NCBI GenBank assembly: GCA_002431865.1 | Contig: DJEI01000065.1 | Span: 1-13,625 of the forward strand | Length of the DNA stretch: 13,625 nt | From: Lachnospiraceae bacterium UBA5902 | Lineage (GTDB): Bacteria > Bacillota > Clostridia > Lachnospirales > Lachnospiraceae | Direction: 5' to 3' | In this document: in pieces, positions 7,073-13,625 of the stretch | How positions within the stretch are numbered: the stretch's first letter is position 1 | Layout: every line of letters begins with the position of its first letter | The notes under the pieces: generated by a model | Told to the model about the DNA's origin: nothing | Database searches by the model: none | Seen by the model: the letters and a program-made list of their open reading frames with translations, nothing else | Made by a program: the position numbers and the translations under genes

Positions 7073-8839
7073 ATGAATAAAAAATGGTGGCATGATAAAG
7101 TCGCATATGAGATATATCCGAAGAGCTTCTGTGACAGCAACGGCGACGGAATCGGTGATATTCCGGGTATCATCAGCAAGCTTGATTATCTGAAGAATTT
7201 AGGGGTAGATATCCTCTGGATCTGTCCGGTGTATGAGTCACCGTTTGTTGATCAGGGATATGATATTTCTGATTATTATAAGATTGCGCCGTGTTTTGGT
7301 ACGATGGAAGATCTGGAACAGCTGATCGCAGAGACGAAGAAGCGGGATATGTATATTATTATGGATCTCGTTGTGAATCATTGTTCCGATCAGCACGCGT
7401 GGTTCCAAAAGGCACTTGCAGATCCGGAAGGACCATATGCAAAGCGGTTTTATTTTGAGAAAGGGAAAGATGGACACGCACCGAGCAACTACCGCTCATA
7501 TTTCGGTGGAAATATGTGGGAGAAGGTAGAAGGCACGGATGATTTGTATTATTATCATTCGTTTGCGAAGGAACAGCCGGACTTAAACTGGAACAATCCG
7601 GAGGTATTGAAAGATCTGTATGAGATGATCAACTGGTGGCTCGACAAGGGAATTGCAGGCTTCCGGATCGATGCAATCATCAACATTAAGAAAGATACAA
7701 CATTCCCATCCTTCCCGGCAGATGGACCGGACGGACTTTGCTCGGTGGACCGGATTATCGAGACTGCAAATGCGGGAGCGCACACTGTCGACGATATGCT
7801 GGGGGATCTGAAAACAAATACCTTTGCGAAAAAGGATGCATTTACCGTAGGCGAAGTGTTCAACATGGAGCAAGGCAAGCTGGCAGAATTCATTGGCGAG
7901 CAGGGACATTTTTCTACGATCTTTGATTTTACACTGCATCTGCTCACAAACTGTGAGGAGGGTGGCTGGTACGGAACCGTCACAGTCACACCGGAAATGT
8001 TGAAAAAGGCGGTAATTGATTCCCAGCTTGCAACGCAGGATGTCGGATTCATGGCGAACATCATCGAGAATCATGATGAGCCGCGCGGTGTGGATGTATT
8101 CCTGCCACCATGGATCGATAAGAAGACCGGCGCGAAGCTGCTTGGTACGATCATGATGATGGAGCATGGTATTCCGTTTTTGTATCAGGGACAGGAAATC
8201 GGCATGACGAACATGGATTTCACTTCGTTGGATCAGTACGATGATATCAACACGAAGGATCAGTATATACGTGCGATGAAGCATGGATTTACGGAAGAAG
8301 CGGCACTTGCCCTGTGTAATACATACAGCCGGGACAATGCGCGGACACCGATGCAATGGAATGGCGGTGACGGCGCAGGTTTTACAACCGGAACCCCGTG
8401 GATGATCCTGAATCCGAACCATACTGATATTAACGTGGAGGACGAGCAGAAGGATGTTGCATCCGTGTTACATTATTATAAGAAGCTAATCGCTCTTCGG
8501 AAGAATCCGGACTATGCAGATGCACTGGTAGACGGTCGGTTTGCACCGGCGGATGCATATATGGAGGAGCATCCGGACATTTTTGCATTTTTCCGGGAAG
8601 GCGAATCACAGCGGGTACTTGTGATTTCCAACTGGGGCAAGGAATGTATGACAGTTCCGGTGAAGGAAGACGAGACGTTAGAGAAGCTGCTGGATAGCTT
8701 TGATTTTGCGGACGATGCCTGTGCGGGCGAGACTGAGAAGAACAATGATGTATGCCAGTCGATTGCAGAGGGAACATCAAATAGCCAGCCAATTGTATTA
8801 GAGAGCGGTCAGATCTGTATTTATTCTGTCAGAAAATAA
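7073..8839 (+). CDS. GH13 alpha-glucosidase (oligo-1,6-glucosidase/maltase type), 588 aa
   Basis: All conserved GH13 regions are present: a calcium-binding-type loop DSNGDGIGD at 21-29, region I DLVVNH at 98-103, QPDLNW at 168-173, region II GFRIDA with nucleophile Asp200, region III with acid/base Glu261 (VGEVF), and region IV NHDEPR with Asp335. QPDLNW is characteristic of the oligo-1,6-glucosidase subgroup. The residue after the nucleophile is Ala201. In that subgroup Val here goes with alpha-1,6 preference and Ala or Thr with alpha-1,4 activity, so maltose-type substrates are likely (inference from known studies). There is no signal peptide, so it acts in the cytoplasm on imported oligosaccharides. 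It has an ideal ribosome site (AAAGGAG, 6 nt before ATG). No sugar importer is adjacent except the EamA protein. Trehalose-6-phosphate hydrolase is a less likely alternative. Confidence 0.93.
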   Translation: MNKKWWHDKVAYEIYPKSFCDSNGDGIGDIPGIISKLDYLKNLGVDILWICPVYESPFVDQGYDISDYYKIAPCFGTMEDLEQLIAETKKRDMYIIMDLVVNHCSDQHAWFQKALADPEGPYAKRFYFEKGKDGHAPSNYRSYFGGNMWEKVEGTDDLYYYHSFAKEQPDLNWNNPEVLKDLYEMINWWLDKGIAGFRIDAIINIKKDTTFPSFPADGPDGLCSVDRIIETANAGAHTVDDMLGDLKTNTFAKKDAFTVGEVFNMEQGKLAEFIGEQGHFSTIFDFTLHLLTNCEEGGWYGTVTVTPEMLKKAVIDSQLATQDVGFMANIIENHDEPRGVDVFLPPWIDKKTGAKLLGTIMMMEHGIPFLYQGQEIGMTNMDFTSLDQYDDINTKDQYIRAMKHGFTEEAALALCNTYSRDNARTPMQWNGGDGAGFTTGTPWMILNPNHTDINVEDEQKDVASVLHYYKKLIALRKNPDYADALVDGRFAPADAYMEEHPDIFAFFREGESQRVLVISNWGKECMTVPVKEDETLEKLLDSFDFADDACAGETEKNNDVCQSIAEGTSNSQPIVLESGQICIYSVRK

Positions 8840-8892
8840 ATCAGACAGTGCAGGCTTGTATTGCATGAACAGAATGTATAGATAAAAAAACA

Positions 8893-8922
8893 TTTACAAT
8901 CACGAGGGGAATAGGGTATTAT
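8893..8922 (+). promoter_or_regulatory. Candidate sigma-A promoter for fruK1
   Basis: TTTACA (8893-8898) and TATTAT (8917-8922) are separated by 18 nt and lie about 50 nt before the ATG of the first 1-phosphofructokinase gene. The 133-nt gap after the alpha-glucosidase gene holds no reading frame of note. Both hexamers are close to consensus (TTGACA, TATAAT). Confidence 0.55.
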
Positions 8923-8972
8923 AAAATTAGTGTATTGGTTCGGGATTTACTCATAGAGAGAAAGGGAAAAAT

Positions 8973-9881
8973 ATGATATATACAGTAACATTTAACCCGT
9001 CGCTGGACTATATTCTGGATTTGACGGAGTTTGAGCGCAACCAGGTGAATCGTACGACAGGCGAGAAGATTCTGCCAGGTGGAAAGGGAATCAATGTATC
9101 AATCGTATTGCAGAATCTCGGTATTGACAGCCGTGCGATCTGTTTTACGTCTGGCTTTACCGGAGATGCTTTGAAGGCATTGTTGATGCAGCGGGATATG
9201 AACGCAGATTTCATTGATATCGCAAATGGCCTGACACGTATCAACGTCAAGATGCGCTGTGGCGATGAGACAGAGGTCAACGGACAGGGACCGGAGATTA
9301 AGAGCGAGGATATCGCAGAGCTTTATGAGAAGCTTGGATATCTGGATCAGGATGATTATCTGGTACTTGCAGGTAGTCTGCCGGACAGCATGTCCAAGAC
9401 AACGTATATGGATATCATGCAGATGCTGCAATACAATAACAATAAGATTATTGTGGATGCGACCGGAGAACTGCTCACGAATGTGCTTTCATATCATCCA
9501 TTTTTGATCAAACCAAACCGTACCGAGCTTGGAAACCTGTTCGGTGTGGAAGTAACGACGATGGATCAGGCAGAGATGTATGCGAAGAAGCTGCAGGAGC
9601 GTGGCGCCAGAAATGTACTCGTATCTATGTCATATCAGGGCGCAGTTCTTGTGACCGAGGATGGCAGAGTAATCCGCGCAGCCGCACCAAAGGGACAGGT
9701 AAAGAACTCTGTTGGTGCCGGTGATTCGATGCTTGCCGGATTCCTTGCCGGTTATATCGAGCGTGACGATTACGAGTATGCGTTGAAGCTTGGTATCTGT
9801 GCCGGAAGTGCCAGTGCATTCTCCGAGGAGCTTGCAACAAAAGAAGAGATTGAAGCGCTGTATCAGACGCAGATGGCATAA
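8973..9881 (+). CDS. fruK: 1-phosphofructokinase (PfkB family), first copy, 302 aa
   Basis: FruK phosphorylates fructose-1-phosphate, the product of the fructose PTS, to fructose-1,6-bisphosphate in the cytoplasm. The N-terminus MIYTVTFNPSLDY with GGKGIN at 36-41 is the sugar-binding pattern of 1-phosphofructokinases. VGAGDSM at 247-253 carries the catalytic Asp251 and anion hole, and KPNRTEL near 180 the PNxxE metal-associated motif. Tagatose-6-phosphate kinase (LacC) is a close relative, but the fruA downstream favours fructose-1-phosphate. It ends in an efficient terminator at 9908-9941, so it is a separate unit from the fruK2-fruA genes. The second copy at 10382 aligns to it without gaps through at least residue 251. 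AAAGGG upstream serves as ribosome site. Confidence 0.9.
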   Translation: MIYTVTFNPSLDYILDLTEFERNQVNRTTGEKILPGGKGINVSIVLQNLGIDSRAICFTSGFTGDALKALLMQRDMNADFIDIANGLTRINVKMRCGDETEVNGQGPEIKSEDIAELYEKLGYLDQDDYLVLAGSLPDSMSKTTYMDIMQMLQYNNNKIIVDATGELLTNVLSYHPFLIKPNRTELGNLFGVEVTTMDQAEMYAKKLQERGARNVLVSMSYQGAVLVTEDGRVIRAAAPKGQVKNSVGAGDSMLAGFLAGYIERDDYEYALKLGICAGSASAFSEELATKEEIEALYQTQMA

Positions 9882-9907
9882 TAATAACATAGGAATAAAT
9901 GCATGTA

Positions 9908-9941
9908 GGACAGTTGATTTACAGTCAACTGTCCGTTTTTT
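9908..9941 (+). terminator. Rho-independent terminator after fruK1
   Basis: A perfect 10-bp stem, GGACAGTTGA (9908-9917) with TCAACTGTCC (9925-9934), has a 7-nt loop and is followed by GTTTTTT (9935-9941). It lies 27 nt after the fruK1 stop and separates that gene from the regulator remnant. Confidence 0.93.
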
Positions 9942-9995
9942 ATATCTGTTTTTTGGATATAGTATAATGGACATGATTCTTTGACGGATTTTGAC
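9939..9995 (+). promoter_or_regulatory. Candidate promoter of the deoR remnant/fruK2/fruA unit, with a TTGAC direct repeat
   Basis: A perfect -10 TATAAT lies at 9963-9968; TTTATA (9939-9944) is a 4/6 match to the -35 element at 18-nt spacing. Just after the expected start of transcription, TTGAC occurs twice with a 10-nt period (9981-9985, 9991-9995), one helical turn apart. A direct repeat there would suit an operator, possibly of the FruR type once encoded next to it. The promoter call is moderate, the operator call weak. Confidence 0.5.
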
Positions 9996-10008
9996 TGAAA
10001 GGAGAAAC

Positions 10009-10385
10009 ATGTTAGGAGAAGAAAGACAGCAGGCGATACTTGCAGCGGTAGAACAAAGACACAGCGTTTCCGTACAGGAACTGATGCAGCTTCTTGATAT
10101 TTCCGAGTCCACGATTCGGCGTGATCTGAACTCACGAAGGGTTTCTGGGGTGCGAACGGCGTGACAAAGGCAAACGGATTTACCACACCGGATGTCAAAG
10201 AAGCAATGGTCAAAAAGAAATCCATGCAGAAGACGAAGGAACGCTATGTGCTGTGTGACAGCAGCAAATTTGGTGAGATTTGTTCGATTAGTTTTGCAGA
10301 ATTCAAGTCTGCAAGGATAATTACAACGAAGATTGAAAATAATGAGTACAAAGGAATGAAGAATATCACGGAGGTGAGCATATGA
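10009..10385 (+). pseudogene. DeoR/FruR-type regulator with an internal deletion and frameshift
   Basis: DeoR-family repressors are about 250 aa: an N-terminal helix-turn-helix and a sugar-phosphate-binding domain. Here the start and the end survive but the middle is gone. ATG 10009 (ribosome site AAAGGAG 9998-10004) opens a frame with HSVSVQELMQLLDISESTIRRDLN, shown here in outline, the classic DeoR helix-turn-helix, and runs into TGA at 10162-10164 after 51 codons. From about 10137 another frame reads KGFWGANGVTKANGFTTPD and on to YVLCDSSKFGE, the typical DeoR C-terminal region, ending at TGA 10383-10385. Roughly half the protein, including most of the ligand domain, is missing, and the deletion shifts the frame. 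The stop overlaps the fruK2 ATG (ATGA), the arrangement of an intact fruR-fruK-fruA operon. A sequencing or assembly fault is possible. Confidence 0.85.
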
Positions 10386-11308
10386 TTTACACTGTTTCAT
10401 TTAATCCATCTCTCGACTATGTGCAGGATCTGGATTGTGTGAATCTGGGGTATGTCAATCGTACCAGCGGAGAGAAGATTCTGCCGGGTGGAAAAGGAAT
10501 CAATGTATCTATGGTGTTGAAGAATCTTGGATTTGAGAATCAGGCACTTGGATTTACGGCAGGATTTACCGGAGAGGTTTTGAAATCCATGCTGAAAGCG
10601 AAAGGTGTGGAAAGTGATTTTATTGAGTTAGATGCAGGCATGACACGAATTAATGTCAAGATCCGTGCGAAGGAAGAAACTGAGATTAATGGACAGGGAC
10701 CGAAGATTTCTGCGGATACGCTGGAATTGTTATATCAGAAGTTAGAGACCTTGCAGGAGGGCGATATCCTTGTTCTGGCAGGCTCGATTCCGGAGAGTAT
10801 GCCGCAGTCCGCATATATGGATATCATGAAGCGTATGCAGGACAAGAAATTGAAGATCGTTGTAGATGCCACAAGAGATCTTCTGATGAATGTGCTTTCA
10901 TATAAGCCGTTCATGATCAAGCCGAACAATTTTGAGCTTGGTGAGATCTTCGGCGTGGAGATCAAAGATAAGGATGATGTATGCAGATATGCGAAGAAGC
11001 TGCAGGAGCAGGGCGCGAGAAATGTGCTCGTATCGATGGCGGGCGACGGCGCGGTTCTCCTTGCAGGGGACGGAAGTGAGTACCGGGCAGAAGCACCAAA
11101 GGGAATGGTGAAGAACTCCGTAGGTGCCGGAGATTCGATGGTCGCCGGATTTATCGCAGGATATCTGCTCGCAGATGGCGGAGCAGATGCTTATAAAAAC
11201 GCATTTGAAATGGGTGTATGTACCGGAAGTGCGAGTGCATTTTCGGAAGAACTTGCAACGAAGGAAGAAGTTGAAGGTTTACTTGCAAAGACCTTCGGGA
11301 AAAAATGA
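10382..11308 (+). CDS. fruK: 1-phosphofructokinase (PfkB family), second copy, 308 aa
   Basis: This is a close paralogue of the gene at 8973: the same N-terminal MIYTVSFNPSLDY, GGKGIN at 36-41 and VGAGDSM with Asp251, and the same C-terminal ASAFSEELATKEE. It has the same role, phosphorylation of fructose-1-phosphate to fructose-1,6-bisphosphate. It has a strong ribosome site GGAGGTG (10370-10376) in the end of the regulator remnant. Its stop TGA (11306-11308) directly precedes the fruA ribosome site, so FruK2 and FruA are made from one message. The PNxxE motif reads PNNFEL, against PNRTEL in the first copy. As the fruA-linked copy, this is the more likely housekeeping FruK. It is intact in length. 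Confidence 0.93.
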   Translation: MIYTVSFNPSLDYVQDLDCVNLGYVNRTSGEKILPGGKGINVSMVLKNLGFENQALGFTAGFTGEVLKSMLKAKGVESDFIELDAGMTRINVKIRAKEETEINGQGPKISADTLELLYQKLETLQEGDILVLAGSIPESMPQSAYMDIMKRMQDKKLKIVVDATRDLLMNVLSYKPFMIKPNNFELGEIFGVEIKDKDDVCRYAKKLQEQGARNVLVSMAGDGAVLLAGDGSEYRAEAPKGMVKNSVGAGDSMVAGFIAGYLLADGGADAYKNAFEMGVCTGSASAFSEELATKEEVEGLLAKTFGKK

Positions 11309-11325
11309 TGAAGGAGGGGTTGCAT

Positions 11326-13263
11326 ATGCGAATTACAGATCTGTTAGACAAGAAGAGCATTTACCTTGGTGCTAAGGTAAGCTCAAAGAAAGAGACACTG
11401 GATCGTGCCATAGCATTGATGGCTCAGAGCGGAAAGATTGCAGATGTTGACACATACCGCAAGGGTGTGTATGCAAGAGAACAGGAAGGAACAACCGGAA
11501 TTGGAGAAGGAATCGCGATTCCGCATTGTAAGTCGGCAGCGGTGAAGCAGGCAGGACTTGCAGCGATGGTAATCCCGGATGGTGTCGGTTTCGATTCGTT
11601 GGATGGAGAGCCGGTATATCTGTTGTTCCTGATTGCAGCACCGGATACCGCTGACAACGTACATCTCGATGTACTGAGCAAATTATCCGTACTGCTTATG
11701 GATGCAGATTTCACAAATGCATTGAAATCTGCAAAGACAGCAGATGAATTCTTAAGTATCATTGACAAGGCGGAAAATGGTGATACGAACCAGGAGAAAG
11801 AGATTCCCACTATCACCGAAGCCACAAAGAAGATTCTGGCAGTAACCGGATGTCCGACCGGAATCGCACATACTTATATGGCTGCCGAGGCATTGGAGAA
11901 GAAAGCAAAGGAATTGGGATACGCGGTCAAGGTAGAAACCAGAGGTTCTGGCGGAGCCAAGAACGTATTGACTGCAGAGGAAATCAAAGAAGCAGATGCG
12001 ATTATCGTAGCTGCAGATACACAGGTGCCGATGAATCGTTTCCACGGTAAGAAAGTCATCATCTGTAAAGTAGCAGACGGTATCAACAAAGCAGAAGAGC
12101 TGCTGACACGCGCAGCAGAAGGCAAGGCTGCCATCTACGAGGCTGGCGGTGATGCAGTGGAAAGTAAAGAGACGGAAGGTAAGGAAAGTGCCGGACACCA
12201 GATCTACAAGCATCTGATGAATGGTGTATCCCATATGTTACCATTTGTCGTTGGTGGTGGTATTCTGATCGCACTTGCATTCCTGATTGATGGACTGACC
12301 GTGGACTTAAATCACGTCCCACAGTATCTGATCAACAAGTATGGTTCGGTTGCAGATGTAAAGAGTAACTTCGGTACATTGACACCAATCGCATATTTCC
12401 TGAAGGCACAGGTTGGTGGTGCCGCATTTGGATTTATGCTTCCGATCCTCGCCGGATTTATCGCAATGAGTATCGCGGATCGTCCGGGACTTGCGCTTGG
12501 TTTCCTGGGTGGAGCCATTGCTGCAAATGGAAAGTCCGGATTCCTCGGCGCACTGGTTGCCGGATTTATGGCAGGCTATGTTGTATTGCTGATTAAGAAG
12601 ATTTTCTCGAAGCTTCCTTCTGCACTCGAAGGAATGGTGCCGATCCTGCTGATTCCGGTCTTCGGATTGCTGATTACCGGAGCGGGTATGGTATTTGTGA
12701 TAGAACCGGTTGTTGGATTTATCAATACCGCTTTGAACAATGGTTTGAAGAATATGAGTGGCGCAAATATTATCCTGCTCGGCGCATTGCTTGGTGCGAT
12801 GATGTCAGTCGATATGGGTGGCCCGGTCAACAAGGCAGCGTATGTATTCGGTACCGCGCAGATTGCAGCTGGAAATTATGATATCATGGCAGCGGTTATG
12901 ATTGGAGGTATGGTTCCACCAATCGCGATCGCAATCGCAACCCTGTTGTTCAAGAACAAGTTCACAGAGCAGGAGCGTAAGGCAGGCCCTACAAATTTCG
13001 TTATGGGACTATCCTTCATCACAGAGGGAGCTATCCCATTTGCCGCAACCGATCCGTTGCATGTCATCCCGGCATGTGTGGTTGGTGCCGGTGCCGCTGG
13101 TGGACTTTCCGCGGCATTTAACTGTACACTGATGGCGCCTCACGGTGGAATCTTCGTATTCCCGGTTGTTGGACACGCCGCAATGTATCTCCTCGCACTG
13201 GTAGTCGGAAGTATCATTTCTGCTTTGCTGATCGGAGTACTCAAGAAGAAGGTGGCCGCTTAA
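11326..13263 (+). CDS. fruA: Fructose-specific PTS permease EIIABC (FruA), 645 aa
   Basis: It imports fructose and phosphorylates it at carbon 1, using phosphate passed from HPr. Three domains are fused. EIIA (about 1-150) has the phospho-accepting His67 in GIAIPH. EIIB (about 165-265) has Cys176 in VTGCPTGIAHT. EIIC (about 290-645) is the membrane channel, beginning near HLMNGVSHMLPFVVGGG and containing several Gly-rich helices. The domain order and size match Bacillus-type FruA; no HPr-like domain is fused. The start is taken at ATG 11326, because AGGAGG at 11312-11317 lies 8 nt before it. ATG codons at 11305 and 11308 in the same frame precede or overlap that ribosome site. The gene is last in the fruK2-fruA unit. 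No clear terminator follows; a long palindrome begins 42 nt downstream. Confidence 0.96.
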   Translation: MRITDLLDKKSIYLGAKVSSKKETLDRAIALMAQSGKIADVDTYRKGVYAREQEGTTGIGEGIAIPHCKSAAVKQAGLAAMVIPDGVGFDSLDGEPVYLLFLIAAPDTADNVHLDVLSKLSVLLMDADFTNALKSAKTADEFLSIIDKAENGDTNQEKEIPTITEATKKILAVTGCPTGIAHTYMAAEALEKKAKELGYAVKVETRGSGGAKNVLTAEEIKEADAIIVAADTQVPMNRFHGKKVIICKVADGINKAEELLTRAAEGKAAIYEAGGDAVESKETEGKESAGHQIYKHLMNGVSHMLPFVVGGGILIALAFLIDGLTVDLNHVPQYLINKYGSVADVKSNFGTLTPIAYFLKAQVGGAAFGFMLPILAGFIAMSIADRPGLALGFLGGAIAANGKSGFLGALVAGFMAGYVVLLIKKIFSKLPSALEGMVPILLIPVFGLLITGAGMVFVIEPVVGFINTALNNGLKNMSGANIILLGALLGAMMSVDMGGPVNKAAYVFGTAQIAAGNYDIMAAVMIGGMVPPIAIAIATLLFKNKFTEQERKAGPTNFVMGLSFITEGAIPFAATDPLHVIPACVVGAGAAGGLSAAFNCTLMAPHGGIFVFPVVGHAAMYLLALVVGSIISALLIGVLKKKVAA

Positions 13264-13304
13264 AAGAAGGTCTACGATTAAAGAATTTTATTAAAATTAA
13301 ATAT

Positions 13305-13600
13305 GAATTGGAAAATGTAAAATCCAATATTTCTAACACATATATTCAAATACAGATTCGCAGCATATAGATATGTTTGGAACTTAGAAATACTTAATGT
13401 TCCGAACAATATCAGAAATACCTGAACACGATGTTCAGGTAAGCTGCCACTGAGCCATGGATGGCGAATTGGCAGCGGTTTCGTACAGATAGAATAGGTG
13501 TAGCAGAACATTTAGTATTTCTTAGTTTCAATACATTTATATGCGCGAATTGTATTTAGGATATATGTGGGGAGAGAATGAGGGGTACATTTTACAATTC
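13305..13600. repeat. Imperfect palindrome of about 296 bp downstream of fruA
   Basis: The 362 nt after fruA contain no convincing gene; they are dominated by a nested inverted repeat. Arm pairs, outer to inner: GAATTGGAAAATGTA 13305-13319 with 13586-13600 (14 of 15 pair); CACATATAT 13337-13345 with 13561-13569; 13348-13369 with the segment at about 13539-13558 (two 1-nt bulges); 13385-13402 with 13507-13524; GCTGCCA 13443-13449 with TGGCAGC 13470-13476; and the tip GCCAT 13454-13458 with ATGGC 13461-13465. One extra hairpin, ACCTGAACA/TGTTCAGGT (13420-13440), sits only in the left arm. AAATA occurs on both sides (13299-13303, 13603-13607), a weak duplication candidate. It could be a MITE-type element, or a folded RNA that ends or stabilises the fru transcript. 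Confidence 0.75.
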
Positions 13601-13625
13601 TCAAATAGGTAATTGCGAAACTCGC

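Noticed and set aside
7583..8422. 279-codon open frame on the minus strand
   Set aside because: It lies wholly opposite the well-supported alpha-glucosidase gene. Its His/Arg/Cys-rich product has no recognisable domain, as expected of a shadow frame.
8826..8849. Possible terminator hairpin (CTGTC/GACAG) at the end of the alpha-glucosidase gene
   Set aside because: The stem is only 5 bp plus two after a mismatch, overlaps the stop codon and is not followed by a T run.
9630..10400. 256-codon minus-strand frame across the end of fruK1, the terminator and the regulator remnant
   Set aside because: Composition looks non-coding, it crosses a clear terminator, and the + strand features explain the region better.
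10592..10610. CRE-like sequence (TGAAAGCG...) inside fruK2
   Set aside because: It does not match the catabolite-response consensus in its second half and lies inside a coding region.
11305..11325. ATG at 11305 or 11308 as start of FruA
   Set aside because: These precede or touch the AGGAGG site itself; ATG 11326 is 8 nt after it and gives the normal EIIA N-terminus.
1..13625. CRISPR array, tRNA, rRNA, transposase or phage genes
   Set aside because: Looked for; no regularly spaced repeats, tRNA-like cloverleaf, rRNA segment, transposase or phage protein was seen.

Overview
The window looks like chromosome from an anaerobic gut-type Clostridia bacterium, most likely Lachnospiraceae. This rests on protein style (YitT, MATE, short Fur-like regulator, PTS FruA, GH13 alpha-glucosidase), strong AGGAGG ribosome sites and tight co-directional gene packing. 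It is inference, not a database match. Every convincing gene is on the + strand.

Layout. (1) 1-1722: the 3' end of a purF-type amidophosphoribosyltransferase gene, a 92-aa protein of unknown function and mutY, tightly packed. (2) 1752-4064: a short, apparently frameshifted reading frame, a YitT-family membrane protein, a small zinc-ribbon protein, a 23-codon frame that couples to both neighbours by start/stop overlap, and a prephenate dehydratase/ACT protein with unusual motifs. (3) 4090-4314: a ~225-bp imperfect palindrome. (4) 4360-8839: a four-gene unit (MATE exporter, Cys-rich Fur-like regulator, EamA transporter, GH13 alpha-glucosidase) joined by ATGA overlaps or a 3-nt gap. (5) 8893-13263: a fructose locus with two paralogous 1-phosphofructokinases, a DeoR/FruR-type regulator broken by an internal deletion, and an EIIABC fructose permease (FruA). 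(6) 13305-13600: a second, ~296-bp imperfect palindrome downstream of fruA.

Working together: FruA would import and phosphorylate fructose to fructose-1-phosphate, and the FruK enzymes would convert it to fructose-1,6-bisphosphate. The local regulator can no longer be a normal sensor, because most of its ligand domain is missing. The alpha-glucosidase would release glucose from small alpha-glucosides.

The least explained parts are the two long palindromes. They are not obvious copies of each other, but both carry TACTTAATG in the left arm and ATTTAGTA in the right arm, with the same internal mismatch. They are candidate MITE-like or structured-RNA elements. Other points of interest are the distant, hairpin-bridged ribosome site of the MATE gene, the Cys cluster that replaces the usual His-rich region of the Fur-like protein, and the two tiny reading frames in operon gaps.
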